Origin: Actibacterium sp. 188UL27-1
GTDB taxonomy: Bacteria; Pseudomonadota; Alphaproteobacteria; Rhodobacterales; Rhodobacteraceae
NCBI RefSeq assembly: GCF_016901225.1
Contig: NZ_JAFEUL010000019.1
Coordinates: forward strand, 19,749-83,748
Reading direction: 5' to 3'
Length of the DNA: 64,000 nucleotides
Of this stretch, positions 36,081-44,945 are shown one piece after another. Position 1 is the first letter of the stretch; every line of letters starts with the position of its first letter. Below the pieces are notes generated by a model that worked only from the letters and a program-made list of their open reading frames with translations, did not search any database and was not told the origin of the DNA. Both the position numbers and the translations under genes were made by a program.

Positions 36081-36920
36081 TCAACGCTGACCCCGCGCCA
36101 TGAAGGCCAGCCGTTCGAACAGACGTACATCCTGTTCGTTCTTCAAGAGCGCACCGTGCAGCTTGGGCAGGGCTGAGGCACCATCGCGTTTCAGGTCATC
36201 AGCCGTCAGATCTTCAGCCAGGAGGAGTTTCAACCAATCCAGCACTTCAGATGTGCTGGGCTTCTTCTTCAGACCTTGCTGGTCACGAATTTCGTAAAAC
36301 TGGGTTAATGCCGTCGTCAACAACGCGTCCTTGATCCCGGGATGATGCACGGCCACGATTTTGCGCATCGTGTCCATGTCAGGGAATTGGATGTAGTGGA
36401 AAAAGCAGCGGCGCAGGAAGGCGTCCGGCAGTTCCTTTTCATTGTTCGATGTGATGATCACGACGGGGCGGTTGTAGGCACGGATCGTCTCGCCCGTCTC
36501 GTAGACATGGAACTCCATCCGGTCGAGCTCTTGCAGCAGGTCATTGGGAAATTCGATATCGGCCTTATCGATCTCGTCGATCAACAACACGACCTTGCCG
36601 GGCGCAGTGAAAGCCTGCCAAAGTTTCCCTTTTTTTATGTAGTTAGCCACATCATGAACGCGGTCATCACCCAGTTGGCTGTCGCGTAGGCGGCTCACCG
36701 CATCGTATTCATAAAGGCCCTGTGCGGCGCGTGTCGTTGACTTGATATGCCACTCGATCATTGGCAGATCCAGGGCGCGGGCGACCTGTTTGGCCAGTTC
36801 GGTCTTGCCGGTTCCGGGTTCCCCTTTGACGAGCAGGGGGCGTTCCAACGCTACCGCGGCATTGACGGCAACCGTCAGGTCCTGTGTGGCGACGTAGTCT
36901 TCGGTACCTTCAAATTTCAT
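36081..36920 (-). CDS. MoxR-family AAA+ ATPase
   Basis: A 279-residue AAA+ protein with Walker A GEPGTGKTEL, Walker B VLLIDEIDKAD and sensor ITSNNEKELPDAFLRRCFF. ATG 36920 (MKFEGTEDYVATQDL) matches the usual N-terminus. MoxR proteins act as chaperones that assemble or activate partner enzymes, generally with a VWA protein encoded next door. Here the downstream gene is a two-helix membrane protein instead, so the partner must lie elsewhere. Confidence 0.92.
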   Translation of the reverse strand: MKFEGTEDYVATQDLTVAVNAAVALERPLLVKGEPGTGKTELAKQVARALDLPMIEWHIKSTTRAAQGLYEYDAVSRLRDSQLGDDRVHDVANYIKKGKLWQAFTAPGKVVLLIDEIDKADIEFPNDLLQELDRMEFHVYETGETIRAYNRPVVIITSNNEKELPDAFLRRCFFHYIQFPDMDTMRKIVAVHHPGIKDALLTTALTQFYEIRDQQGLKKKPSTSEVLDWLKLLLAEDLTADDLKRDGASALPKLHGALLKNEQDVRLFERLAFMARGQR

Positions 36921-37098
36921 TAAACTTTCCCGGTTGTTGGGCAGGGCGCCAATGGCGTTCACAATCGTCAGATCCAACCATTTACAGTCTATTAGAGACG
37001 TGACAAGGGGAGGTTCTTCCAGTAGGTCAGCGGCGAGAGGGTACCGTATTATGATTGCACCGTCACACGTAGATGCCGGTCTGCAGGAGGGAGCAGAT

Positions 37099-37521
37099 AT
37101 GAAGCAGGAAGTTTTCTTACCAGACGATTATCGCCCTGCGGAAGACGAGCCGTTCATGAATGAGCGCCAAGTCGAATATTTTCGCCGGAAGCTGAACAAC
37201 TGGAAGAACGATCTGATGGCCGAAAGCCGTGACACGATCGAGGGCTTGCAGGACCAGACCCGCAACATCCCCGACGTGGCCGACCGCGCCAGCGAGGAAA
37301 CCGACCGCGCGCTGGAGTTGCGGACCCGGGACAGGCAGCGCAAACTGGTCGCCAAGATCGACAGCGCACTGCGCCGCATAGATGAAGGCGAATACGGGTA
37401 TTGCGAGGCGACCGGGGAACCGATTTCGCTGAAACGCTTGGATGCCCGGCCCATCGCGACACTGAGCCTGGAGGCGCAGGAGCGTCATGAGCGGCGTGAA
37501 AAGGTGCATCGCGACGACTGA
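37099..37521 (+). CDS. dksA: DksA/TraR-family RNA polymerase-binding regulator
   Basis: A 140-residue secondary-channel factor that acts with ppGpp on transcription. The long coiled-coil N-terminus (QVEYFRRKLNNWKNDLMAES, then VADRASEETDRALELRTRDR) and C-terminal globule are intact. The four zinc cysteines of E. coli DksA are reduced to one: EYGYCEATGEP has C then T, and the second pair is replaced in RPIATLSLEAQ. Single-cysteine DksA is known and functional in Rhodobacter. ATG 37099 follows CAGGAGGGA. A hairpin terminator follows. Confidence 0.93.
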   Translation: MKQEVFLPDDYRPAEDEPFMNERQVEYFRRKLNNWKNDLMAESRDTIEGLQDQTRNIPDVADRASEETDRALELRTRDRQRKLVAKIDSALRRIDEGEYGYCEATGEPISLKRLDARPIATLSLEAQERHERREKVHRDD

Positions 37522-37545
37522 CCGCGGATTGCAAGATAGAAATTA

Positions 37546-37573
37546 CCGCCGGGGTTCGCTGCCCCGGCGGTTT
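37546..37573 (+). terminator. rho-independent terminator after dksA
   Basis: A nine-base stem, CCGCCGGGG and CCCCGGCGG, with loop TTCGCTG, followed by TTTGCGTTT. It starts 25 bp after the dksA stop. Confidence 0.8.
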
Positions 37574-37590
37574 GCGTTTGGGAGAGGCTC

Positions 37591-38760
37591 ATGCTGATCG
37601 GGCAACAGGTCACGGTTCTGGGGGCAGGCATCGGTGGTCTGGCCGCAGCACGCGCCCTGGCGTTGCGTGGGGCACATGTGACGGTGCTGGAGCAGGCGCC
37701 CGAGATCTGTGAGGTCGGCGCGGGGATCCAGATCTCGCCCAATGGCATGGCAGTCTTGCGCGCCCTGGCACTGTGGGATGCGGTGCGGGATGTGGCGGTG
37801 GCCTCCCAAGGCGTCGTGTTGCGAGATTACGCCCGCGGGCGACAGGTAACCCGCCTTGATTTTAAGGGGCGCGGAGCGTTTGCGTTGGTCCACAGGGCCG
37901 ATCTGATCGGTGTTCTGTTGGAGGGAGCCCGGCAGGCGGGGGTGCAGATACGCCTTGGCCAACGGGTGACAGTCGTGGCACTGGACGGTGAGCGCGCGTC
38001 GGCTGATCTCGACGGCGGCGAAACCATTGAGATGGCAAAGGTCGTGGGAGCGGACGGGTTGCAGTCTGTCGTGCGCCAGGCCCTTGCTGAGCAGGAGACG
38101 GCGCCCTTTTTCACAGGGCAGGTCGCCTGGCGCGCGCTGGTGCCGGGGTCGCCGGACGCGGATCCCGTCGCTCAAGTGTTCATGGGCCCCGGCCGACATC
38201 TGGTCGCCTATCCCCTGCGTGGTGGGGCGCTTTTGAACCTTGTGGGGGTGGAGGAGCAGGACGATTGGGTCCGGGAAGGTTGGACCCACACAGATGACCC
38301 CGATAATCTGCGCCACGCCTTTGCAAGCTTTGGCGGACCGGTTCCCGCTTGGCTGGCAGGCGTTGAGTCCTGTCATCTCTGGGGTTTGTTCCGGCACCCC
38401 GTGGCGGAGCGGTGGTTTGGCCCCGCCGCGGTTTTGCTGGGGGATGCGGCGCATCCGACATTGCCGTTTCTTGCCCAAGGGGCCTGCATGGCGCTGGAAG
38501 ATGCCTGGGTCCTGGCGGATGCCCTGTCAGGAGCCGAAGACTGGCAAACGGCATGCGCCATTTATCAACAGCGCAGGATAGACCGGACACGCCGGATCAT
38601 CGCGGCGGCCAATGCAAACGCGCGCAAATACCATTTGCGGCATCCGGTCGTTCGTGGTGTGGCCCATGCCGGGTTGAGGATGATTGGTGCCGCAATGCCG
38701 GGATTTCTGGCCGACCGGTTTCGCTGGCTTTACGATCACGATGTCACCCAAAGCAGGTGA
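37591..38760 (+). CDS. FAD-dependent aromatic monooxygenase (salicylate hydroxylase-like)
   Basis: A 389-residue class A flavoprotein monooxygenase. The FAD-binding GxGxxG motif is VLGAGIGGLAAARALALRG, the middle motif is VVGADGLQSVVR, and the second FAD motif is VLLGDAAHPTLPFLAQGACMALEDAWVLADAL. It hydroxylates an aromatic or similar ring using NAD(P)H and oxygen; the substrate is unknown. GGGAGAGG precedes ATG 37591. It is a single-gene unit bounded by terminators on both sides. Confidence 0.88.
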   Translation: MLIGQQVTVLGAGIGGLAAARALALRGAHVTVLEQAPEICEVGAGIQISPNGMAVLRALALWDAVRDVAVASQGVVLRDYARGRQVTRLDFKGRGAFALVHRADLIGVLLEGARQAGVQIRLGQRVTVVALDGERASADLDGGETIEMAKVVGADGLQSVVRQALAEQETAPFFTGQVAWRALVPGSPDADPVAQVFMGPGRHLVAYPLRGGALLNLVGVEEQDDWVREGWTHTDDPDNLRHAFASFGGPVPAWLAGVESCHLWGLFRHPVAERWFGPAAVLLGDAAHPTLPFLAQGACMALEDAWVLADALSGAEDWQTACAIYQQRRIDRTRRIIAAANANARKYHLRHPVVRGVAHAGLRMIGAAMPGFLADRFRWLYDHDVTQSR

Positions 38761-38784
38761 TGTTCGGTGCCGCTGTTAAACGGC

Positions 38785-38813
38785 GCGGGTCCTGGCAGAC
38801 CCGCATTCTTTTT
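38785..38813 (+). terminator. rho-independent terminator after the monooxygenase gene
   Basis: A seven-base stem, GCGGGTC and GACCCGC, with loop CTGGCA, followed by ATTCTTTTT. It lies between the monooxygenase and the convergent SYLF-protein gene. Confidence 0.85.
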
Positions 38814-38860
38814 CGCGCGTCCCGCGCCGCGGGTCCCATCACTGCGTGATGCGACCTTTG

Positions 38861-39430
38861 TCACGGAATGATGCGCGTGTATTTTGTGCCTTCCAACGTC
38901 GCACCAACCAGCAACCCGGCCTGGCCAAAGATGACAGCAACCACCGGAGATGTGGCGGTCAAGGTTTCGGCCGACAGGTTGCCACCACGATCATTTAATG
39001 CATATTCAGCATCGGCTCCGACCGACCATCCGGTGGATGTGCGGAAATCGGTCAATGCGGCCTGGGTGATGAAGAACAGCGCATGGGCAAATTGTTGGGC
39101 ACCGATCTGAAAGCCGATCGTGGCCTGGGCGGCTTGATAATAGTCAACCGTCGCGCCGTTGATCCGCAGCGCTCCCCGCCCATAACTGCCCCCTACACCA
39201 AAGCCTGCTTTGGTGATCAACGGCATGTAAAGCACGCCTGCCGACTTATCGGCCAGGGATCGTGTTTCGGGATAGCGCGAGAACAGGAAATTACGGGTCG
39301 CATCCACGCGCTGGTCGATCCGTGTCCCACCATCAGAGCCCACACCGTTACCGCATCCGGCGGCCAAGGTAACTGTTGATCCAGCGCCAAGGAGAAACCC
39401 CCGGCGGCTTAATGTGGATGGGATACGCAT
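38861..39430 (-). CDS. SYLF/YSC84-domain lipoprotein
   Basis: A 189-residue exported protein. The N-terminus TLSRRGFLLGAGSTVTLAAG ends in a lipobox-like LAAGC and carries a twin-arginine motif (SRRGFLL), so it may be a Tat-exported lipoprotein. The rest is a SYLF domain, seen as KSAGVLYMPLITKAGFGVGG, YGRGALRING and GFQIGAQQFAHALFFI. SYLF proteins bind lipids, and some bacterial ones sit in the envelope. The role here is unknown. It converges with the monooxygenase. Confidence 0.85.
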   Translation of the reverse strand: MRIPSTLSRRGFLLGAGSTVTLAAGCGNGVGSDGGTRIDQRVDATRNFLFSRYPETRSLADKSAGVLYMPLITKAGFGVGGSYGRGALRINGATVDYYQAAQATIGFQIGAQQFAHALFFITQAALTDFRTSTGWSVGADAEYALNDRGGNLSAETLTATSPVVAVIFGQAGLLVGATLEGTKYTRIIP

Positions 39431-39564
39431 GACTGTACTGCCCTATATTTTGTTTCGCGCCTCGGAAAATCCGGCTTATGTCGCCAGTTGCGGTCAAGAT
39501 AGGGGAATCAATCGGCCTTGTCACTATATATGCGCCGGTTCCGCATATTTGTGAGCGGTCGATT

Positions 39565-40560
39565 TTAGGACAAAGCCTTCGCGATGCGGTGCGCAAAATA
39601 TGTGAGAACACCGTCACATCCCGCCCGCTTGAACGCCATCATGCTTTCCATCATCACGGCATCTCCATCGATCCAGCCATTCGCGGCGGCGGCTTCGATC
39701 ATCGCGTATTCGCCCGACACCTGATAGGCGAATGTCGGGGCGCCGAAGGTCTGTTTCACCCTGTGGCAGATGTCCAGATAGGCAATACCGGGTTTGACCA
39801 TCACCATGTCGGCCCCTTCGCTGAGGTCGCGTTCGATCAAGCGGAGGGCCTCGTCGGTGTTGGCGGGATCCATCTGGTAGGTTTTCTTATCGCCCGTCAG
39901 CGCTCCCGATGCGCCGACAGCATCGCGAAACGGGCCATAAAAGGCGGATGCATATTTGGCGGCGTAACTCAGGATGGTGACGTTCTGGTGGCCTGCCGTT
40001 TCAAGCGCCGTCCGCATCGCGCCGATCCGGCCATCCATCATATCAGAGGGGCCCAGGATATCCGCGCCGGATGCAGCCTGGGCCAGCGCCATTTTCACCA
40101 ATGCCTCGACACTCTCATCATTCAGGATCTGACCGTCGCGCACGATCCCGTCATGACCGTTTGCGTTATAGGGGTCGAGCGCGACATCGGTCATGATCGC
40201 AAGATCCGGAACCGTTGCCTTGACCGCACGTATCGCACGATTGGCAAGATTGTCAGGGTTCCACGCTTCCTCGCAGGCATCTGTTTTCAGCGCTGGATCC
40301 GTATAGGGAAAGAGGCAGATCGCCGGTATGCCAAGCGCCTGTGCCTCCCGGGCTGTCACGACGATCTGATCAACCGATCGCCGCACCACACCGGGCATCG
40401 AGGCGATCGGCTGGGTCACGCCGTCGCCGTCGCAGACGAAAAGCGGCCAGATCAGATCCGCCGGTGACAGGGTCGTTTCGCTGACCATGGCGCGGAGGGC
40501 CGGCCCCTGACGCAGACGACGGTGCCGGGTGGCGGGGAAGGCGGCTTGGGTCGGTCGCAC
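39565..40560 (-). CDS. hemB: delta-aminolevulinic acid dehydratase (porphobilinogen synthase)
   Basis: A 331-residue haem-biosynthesis enzyme joining two 5-aminolevulinate molecules. The Schiff-base lysine is in VKPGIAYLD and a second lysine in SYAAKYASAFYGPFR. The metal loop reads DVALDPYNANGHDG instead of the cysteine-rich DVCLCxYxxHGHCG, so this is not the zinc type and probably uses magnesium or no catalytic metal, as in Rhodobacter and Pseudomonas. It diverges from a membrane-protein gene. The start MRPTQAAFPATRHRRLR agrees with the family. Confidence 0.96.
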   Translation of the reverse strand: MRPTQAAFPATRHRRLRQGPALRAMVSETTLSPADLIWPLFVCDGDGVTQPIASMPGVVRRSVDQIVVTAREAQALGIPAICLFPYTDPALKTDACEEAWNPDNLANRAIRAVKATVPDLAIMTDVALDPYNANGHDGIVRDGQILNDESVEALVKMALAQAASGADILGPSDMMDGRIGAMRTALETAGHQNVTILSYAAKYASAFYGPFRDAVGASGALTGDKKTYQMDPANTDEALRLIERDLSEGADMVMVKPGIAYLDICHRVKQTFGAPTFAYQVSGEYAMIEAAAANGWIDGDAVMMESMMAFKRAGCDGVLTYFAHRIAKALS

Positions 40561-40794
40561 GGGCGATCTCCTGGCGGTCGGTGGTCAGGGGAGGTTGCAT
40601 GGATCACACGGCTTTCTCAAGGCTTACAATTCCGGATAACCCGCAATAAGGTGCGTCGATATCGCTGTGGGTCGCGAAATGATCTGTGGCTAAGATCCGG
40701 CCAATTTGCCTGCCGTTAACCTGCCTATGACATGGGTCACAGTGGGATGCCTCGGGAGACTGGCGCAGGACAGACAAAACGGGGCAGGCCATCC

Positions 40795-41322
40795 GTGCTG
40801 GATTGGTATGAAACAGTATTTGAATTGATCGATCTCAGGTCGTTCTCAAACCTTTGGTATTGGATCGCGCTGGCCGTGGTTTGGTCTTCGGCGAGCCATT
40901 ATGTGTTGGGTGTTCCCTATGATATGGTCGCCCGTGCGCGACGCTACGGAGGCGAGGCAGAGGATGACCTGCGCGATATCGTCCGGGTTAACGTAAACCG
41001 CATCATTTATATCACCGATCTATCCGGGCTCTGGATCCTTGCCTTTGGCTCTTTCGCCCTGACGGCGTTGGCTACAATGGGGTTCCTCTATGGGGTTGAG
41101 TTTGCGCAGGCCGTTTTTTTGCTGGCTTTTCCGCTGAGCATCGTTCTGGCCCTGACGATCCATACGGCGCGTGGCATCCTGCAAGCAGATGGACAGGACC
41201 TGTATCCGCGCTTGTCCAAACACCGCTTCATCACCCAGGTGATCGGGATGATCTCGATCTTCATAACGTCGATCTGGGGCATGCTGCAAAACATGGCCCT
41301 TGGCCCGTGGGGCGGGTTTTGA
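40795..41322 (+). CDS. conserved-looking membrane protein of unknown function
   Basis: A 175-residue protein with about four hydrophobic helices (LWYWIALAVVW, LSGLWILAFGSFALTALATM, AVFLLAFPLSIVLALTI, VIGMISIFITSIWGM). GTG 40795 gives VLDWYETVFELIDLRSFSNL as N-terminus; ATG 40732 would add 21 hydrophilic residues but has no ribosome site. It stands between hemB (divergent) and mfd (same strand, 124 bp downstream). I do not recognise a function. Confidence 0.7.
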   Translation: MLDWYETVFELIDLRSFSNLWYWIALAVVWSSASHYVLGVPYDMVARARRYGGEAEDDLRDIVRVNVNRIIYITDLSGLWILAFGSFALTALATMGFLYGVEFAQAVFLLAFPLSIVLALTIHTARGILQADGQDLYPRLSKHRFITQVIGMISIFITSIWGMLQNMALGPWGGF

Positions 41323-41446
41323 TCTGAACTTGGCTTTGGCCAGACGGTTCATTCAAGACGCCAGCAGACCGTTTTCTGACAATCGGCAACAGGCTGGCAC
41401 GATCAGCGGTTGACTTGATCCGCCGGAACGGTAGGTGACAGCCTCC

Positions 41447-44400
41447 ATGACCGATCCAACCCATATTACCGTCTCCGGTGCGCCCGAAGGTTTCGACGCC
41501 CAAGTCTTGGCGCGCGAACTGGGAAAAGGGGTGCCGGTCATCCATGTAGCGCGCGATGATAAGCGGCTGGCCGCGATGCGGTCCGGTTTGGCGTTTTTTG
41601 CGCCCGATGCCGTGGTTCTGGATTTTCCAGGCTGGGACTGCCTGCCCTTTGATCGGGTGTCCCCGAATCCCAATGTCTCTGCCACGCGGATGGCGACGTT
41701 GGCGGCCTTGGCCAAAGGTGTGTCGGGGCCCTTCATCCTGCTGACCACGTTGAATGCGGCAACGCAACTGGTGCCTGCGCGGGATATCTTGCGGGCGGCT
41801 TCCTTTGCCGCTGACGTGGGGGGACGCGTCGATGAGGCCGCCTTGCGCGCCTTTCTGGTCCGCATGGGGTTCACCCAGGCACCGACCGTCATGGAGCCCG
41901 GCGATTATGCCATCCGCGGTGGTATCATCGACATCTATCCACCTGGTGACGGCGGTCCGGTCCGGCTCGACCTGTTCGGCGATGTGCTGGACGGTGCGCG
42001 ACGGTTCGATGCCGCGACCCAGCGTACGACCGAAAAACTGGACCGGATTGAGCTTGCGCTAGTCAGTGAAGTGATCCTGGACGAAGCCGCCATCACCCGG
42101 TTTCGACAAACCTACCGGATCGAGTTCGGCGCGGCAGGGACGGATGACCCGCTTTATGAGGCGGTCAGTGCGGGGCGCAAGCATCAGGGGATCGAACATT
42201 GGTTGCCGTTTTTTCATGAGCGGCTGGAGACCCTGTTCGACTACCTGCCCGATGCCACCATCATGCTGGATGATCAAAGTGACGCCGCACGGAACGCGCG
42301 GTGGGACGGCATCGCCGATCAGTATGACAACCGCCGGGAGGCGATGACCGCCAAGGGCCGGATGGACACGGTCTACAAACCTTGCCCGCCAGAGCTGCTG
42401 TACCTGGACGATGCGCGGTGGGCCAAAGCAGTTGCCCCGCACCGGGTGATGCAACTGGTGGTTTTACCCCAGGGTTCTGGCCCCGGTGTGATCGATGCCG
42501 GCGGGCGGATCGGGCGAAATTTTGCGCCGGAGCGTCAGCAAGAAAACATCAGTCTGTTTGGCGCGCTCGCCTCCCATATCCGGGATCGCTTGCCCAAGGG
42601 GCCGGTCGTGGTGGCCAGCTATTCCGACGGTGCGCGCGAGCGGCTGAAAGGCCTGATGGAGGATGAGGGACTGGAAGGCACCTGCACCATCACGGATGCC
42701 CGTGATCTGAAGGACGGGATCAATCTGGTCGTCTGGGCGCTGGAGCACGGTTTCGCGGCCTCCGACCTGACGGTTATTTCCGAACAGGACGTTCTGGGCG
42801 ACCGCCTGATCCGCGCACCGCGCAAGAAACGCCGGGCTGACAACTTCCTGACCGAGGCGCAATCGCTCAGCCCCGGGGACCTGATCGTCCATGTCGATCA
42901 CGGCGTAGGGCGCTACAAGGGCCTGGAAACCATCACAGCCATGGGCGCGCCCCACGAATGCATCCACCTGGAATATGCGGATGCGGCGCGCCTCTATTTG
43001 CCGGTCGAGAATATCGAGCTGCTCAGCCGCTTTGGCCATGAAGAAGGCCTTTTGGATAAGCTTGGCGGCGGCGCCTGGCAGGCCAAAAAGGCCAGAATGA
43101 AAGAGCGGATCCGCCAGATTGCGGATAAACTCATCCGGATTGCAGCGGAACGGGCCCTGCGCTCGGCCCCCATTCTGGAACCGCCCCCCGGTGCGTGGGA
43201 TGCGTTCAGCGCGCGGTTCCCTTACCAAGAAACCGACGATCAAATGAAAGCCATCGAAGACACGCTGGCAGACATGACAGCAGGCACGCCCATGGATCGG
43301 TTGGTGTGCGGGGATGTGGGCTTTGGCAAGACTGAGGTTGCGATGCGTGCGGCCTTTGTCGCTGCCCTGTCGGCCGTGCAGGTTGCCGTGATCGCACCGA
43401 CGACGTTGTTGGCCCGCCAGCATTACAAAAGCTTTGCCGAACGGTTCCGCGGCTTTCCCGTTCAGGTTCGCCAGCTGAGCCGTTTTGTCAGCGCCAAGGA
43501 GGCGGCTGCGACCCGCAAAGGCATCACCGATGGCACCGTCGACATCGCCATCGGCACCCATGCACTGCTGGCCAAGCAGATCCGGTTCGACCGGCTGGGC
43601 CTTTTGATCATTGATGAAGAACAGCATTTCGGCGTGACCCACAAGGAACGCCTGAAGGAGATGCGCAGCGATATCCATGTGCTGACGCTGACCGCCACGC
43701 CGATCCCCCGAACCCTGCAACTCAGCCTCACCGGGGTGCGTGATCTCAGCATCATCGGTACGCCGCCGGTCGACCGGTTGGCCATCCGCACCTATGTCGC
43801 GCCGTTTGATACGGTCACGATCCGCGAGGCGCTGCTGCGCGAACATTATCGTGGAGGGCAATCATTCTTTGTGGTCCCCCGCATCAGCGATCTGCCCGAA
43901 ATCGAAGAGTTCTTGAATGAGCAGGTCCCGGAAGTCTCTTACGTCATCGGCCATGGTCAGATGGCGGCGGGCGAATTGGACGAGCGCATGAATGCTTTCT
44001 ATGATGGCAAGTATGATGTGCTGCTGGCCACAACGATTGTGGAGTCGGGCCTCGATATTCCCACTGCCAACACAATGGTTGTGCATCGCGCCGATATGTT
44101 TGGCTTGTCGCAGCTTTACCAGATCAGGGGCCGGGTAGGCCGGGCCAAGACCCGCGCCTATGCCTATTTGACGACGAAGCCTCGCAAACCACTGACAGTC
44201 ACGGCGGAAAAGCGATTGCGTGTTCTGGGATCCCTCGACAGTCTTGGCGCTGGTTTTACCCTGGCCAGTCAGGATCTGGACATCCGCGGCGCCGGCAACC
44301 TAGTGGGGGAGGAACAGTCCGGCCATGTTCGCGAAGTGGGTTATGAACTTTACCAATCCATGCTGGAAGAGGCGATTGCAAAGATCAAAGCGGGTGAACT

Positions 44401-44893
44401 GGAAGGCTTGTCCGATAGCGACGGTCAATGGGCCCCGCAGATCAACCTTGGCGTGCCCGTTCTGATCCCCGAACCCTATGTGCCCGACCTTGATGTACGC
44501 CTTGGCCTTTATCGTCGCCTCTCTGGCTTGACCACAAAAGTGGAGCTTGAAGGGTTCGCTGCAGAGCTGATCGACCGCTTCGGAGAGCTCCCGAAAGAGG
44601 TCAACATGCTTCTGCTGGTCGTGCGGATCAAGGCGATGTGCAAACGTGCGGGCATTGCCAAGCTGGACGGTGGTCCCAAGGGGGCCACGATCCAGTTCCA
44701 CAACGACAAATTTGCCAATCCGGCCGGACTGGTCGAATTCATAAATGCGCAAAATGGCCTGGCCAAAGTCCGCGAGAACAAGATTGTCGTCCGCCGCGAC
44801 TGGGCCAAGACCAAGGACAAAATCCAGGGTGCCTTCGCCATCGCCCGCGACTTGGCCGAAAAGGTCAAGGACGGAAAGAAGGTCAGCGCCTAA
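41447..44893 (+). CDS. mfd: transcription-repair coupling factor
   Basis: A 1148-residue SF2 translocase that removes stalled RNA polymerase and recruits UvrA. The UvrB-like N-terminal region (LDFPGWDCLPFDRVSPN) is followed by a CarD-like RNA-polymerase-interacting domain (PGDLIVHVDHGVGRYKGLE). The RecG-like motor has Walker A VCGDVGFGKTEVAMRA, motif II IDEEQHFGVTHKE and QIRGRVGRAKTRAYAYL. A C-terminal TRCF domain completes it. ATG 41447 is preferred to GTG 41435 on spacing. The dispersed repeat follows the stop by 10 bp. Confidence 0.97.
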   Translation: MTDPTHITVSGAPEGFDAQVLARELGKGVPVIHVARDDKRLAAMRSGLAFFAPDAVVLDFPGWDCLPFDRVSPNPNVSATRMATLAALAKGVSGPFILLTTLNAATQLVPARDILRAASFAADVGGRVDEAALRAFLVRMGFTQAPTVMEPGDYAIRGGIIDIYPPGDGGPVRLDLFGDVLDGARRFDAATQRTTEKLDRIELALVSEVILDEAAITRFRQTYRIEFGAAGTDDPLYEAVSAGRKHQGIEHWLPFFHERLETLFDYLPDATIMLDDQSDAARNARWDGIADQYDNRREAMTAKGRMDTVYKPCPPELLYLDDARWAKAVAPHRVMQLVVLPQGSGPGVIDAGGRIGRNFAPERQQENISLFGALASHIRDRLPKGPVVVASYSDGARERLKGLMEDEGLEGTCTITDARDLKDGINLVVWALEHGFAASDLTVISEQDVLGDRLIRAPRKKRRADNFLTEAQSLSPGDLIVHVDHGVGRYKGLETITAMGAPHECIHLEYADAARLYLPVENIELLSRFGHEEGLLDKLGGGAWQAKKARMKERIRQIADKLIRIAAERALRSAPILEPPPGAWDAFSARFPYQETDDQMKAIEDTLADMTAGTPMDRLVCGDVGFGKTEVAMRAAFVAALSAVQVAVIAPTTLLARQHYKSFAERFRGFPVQVRQLSRFVSAKEAAATRKGITDGTVDIAIGTHALLAKQIRFDRLGLLIIDEEQHFGVTHKERLKEMRSDIHVLTLTATPIPRTLQLSLTGVRDLSIIGTPPVDRLAIRTYVAPFDTVTIREALLREHYRGGQSFFVVPRISDLPEIEEFLNEQVPEVSYVIGHGQMAAGELDERMNAFYDGKYDVLLATTIVESGLDIPTANTMVVHRADMFGLSQLYQIRGRVGRAKTRAYAYLTTKPRKPLTVTAEKRLRVLGSLDSLGAGFTLASQDLDIRGAGNLVGEEQSGHVREVGYELYQSMLEEAIAKIKAGELEGLSDSDGQWAPQINLGVPVLIPEPYVPDLDVRLGLYRRLSGLTTKVELEGFAAELIDRFGELPKEVNMLLLVVRIKAMCKRAGIAKLDGGPKGATIQFHNDKFANPAGLVEFINAQNGLAKVRENKIVVRRDWAKTKDKIQGAFAIARDLAEKVKDGKKVSA

Positions 44894-44903
44894 CGGGCAC
44901 CTC

Positions 44904-44945
44904 CATCATGTGTCCAAAAATATCCCCGCCGGAGGCATGAAATCT
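44904..44945 (+). repeat. dispersed intergenic repeat, copy B
   Basis: The 42-bp element starting CATCATGTGTCC with core ATATCCCCGCCGGAGGCA fills the gap between the convergent ends of mfd and the MFS transporter. Its last base is within the transporter's stop codon (TTA at 44945-44947 on the plus strand). It has the same orientation as copy A. Confidence 0.85.
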
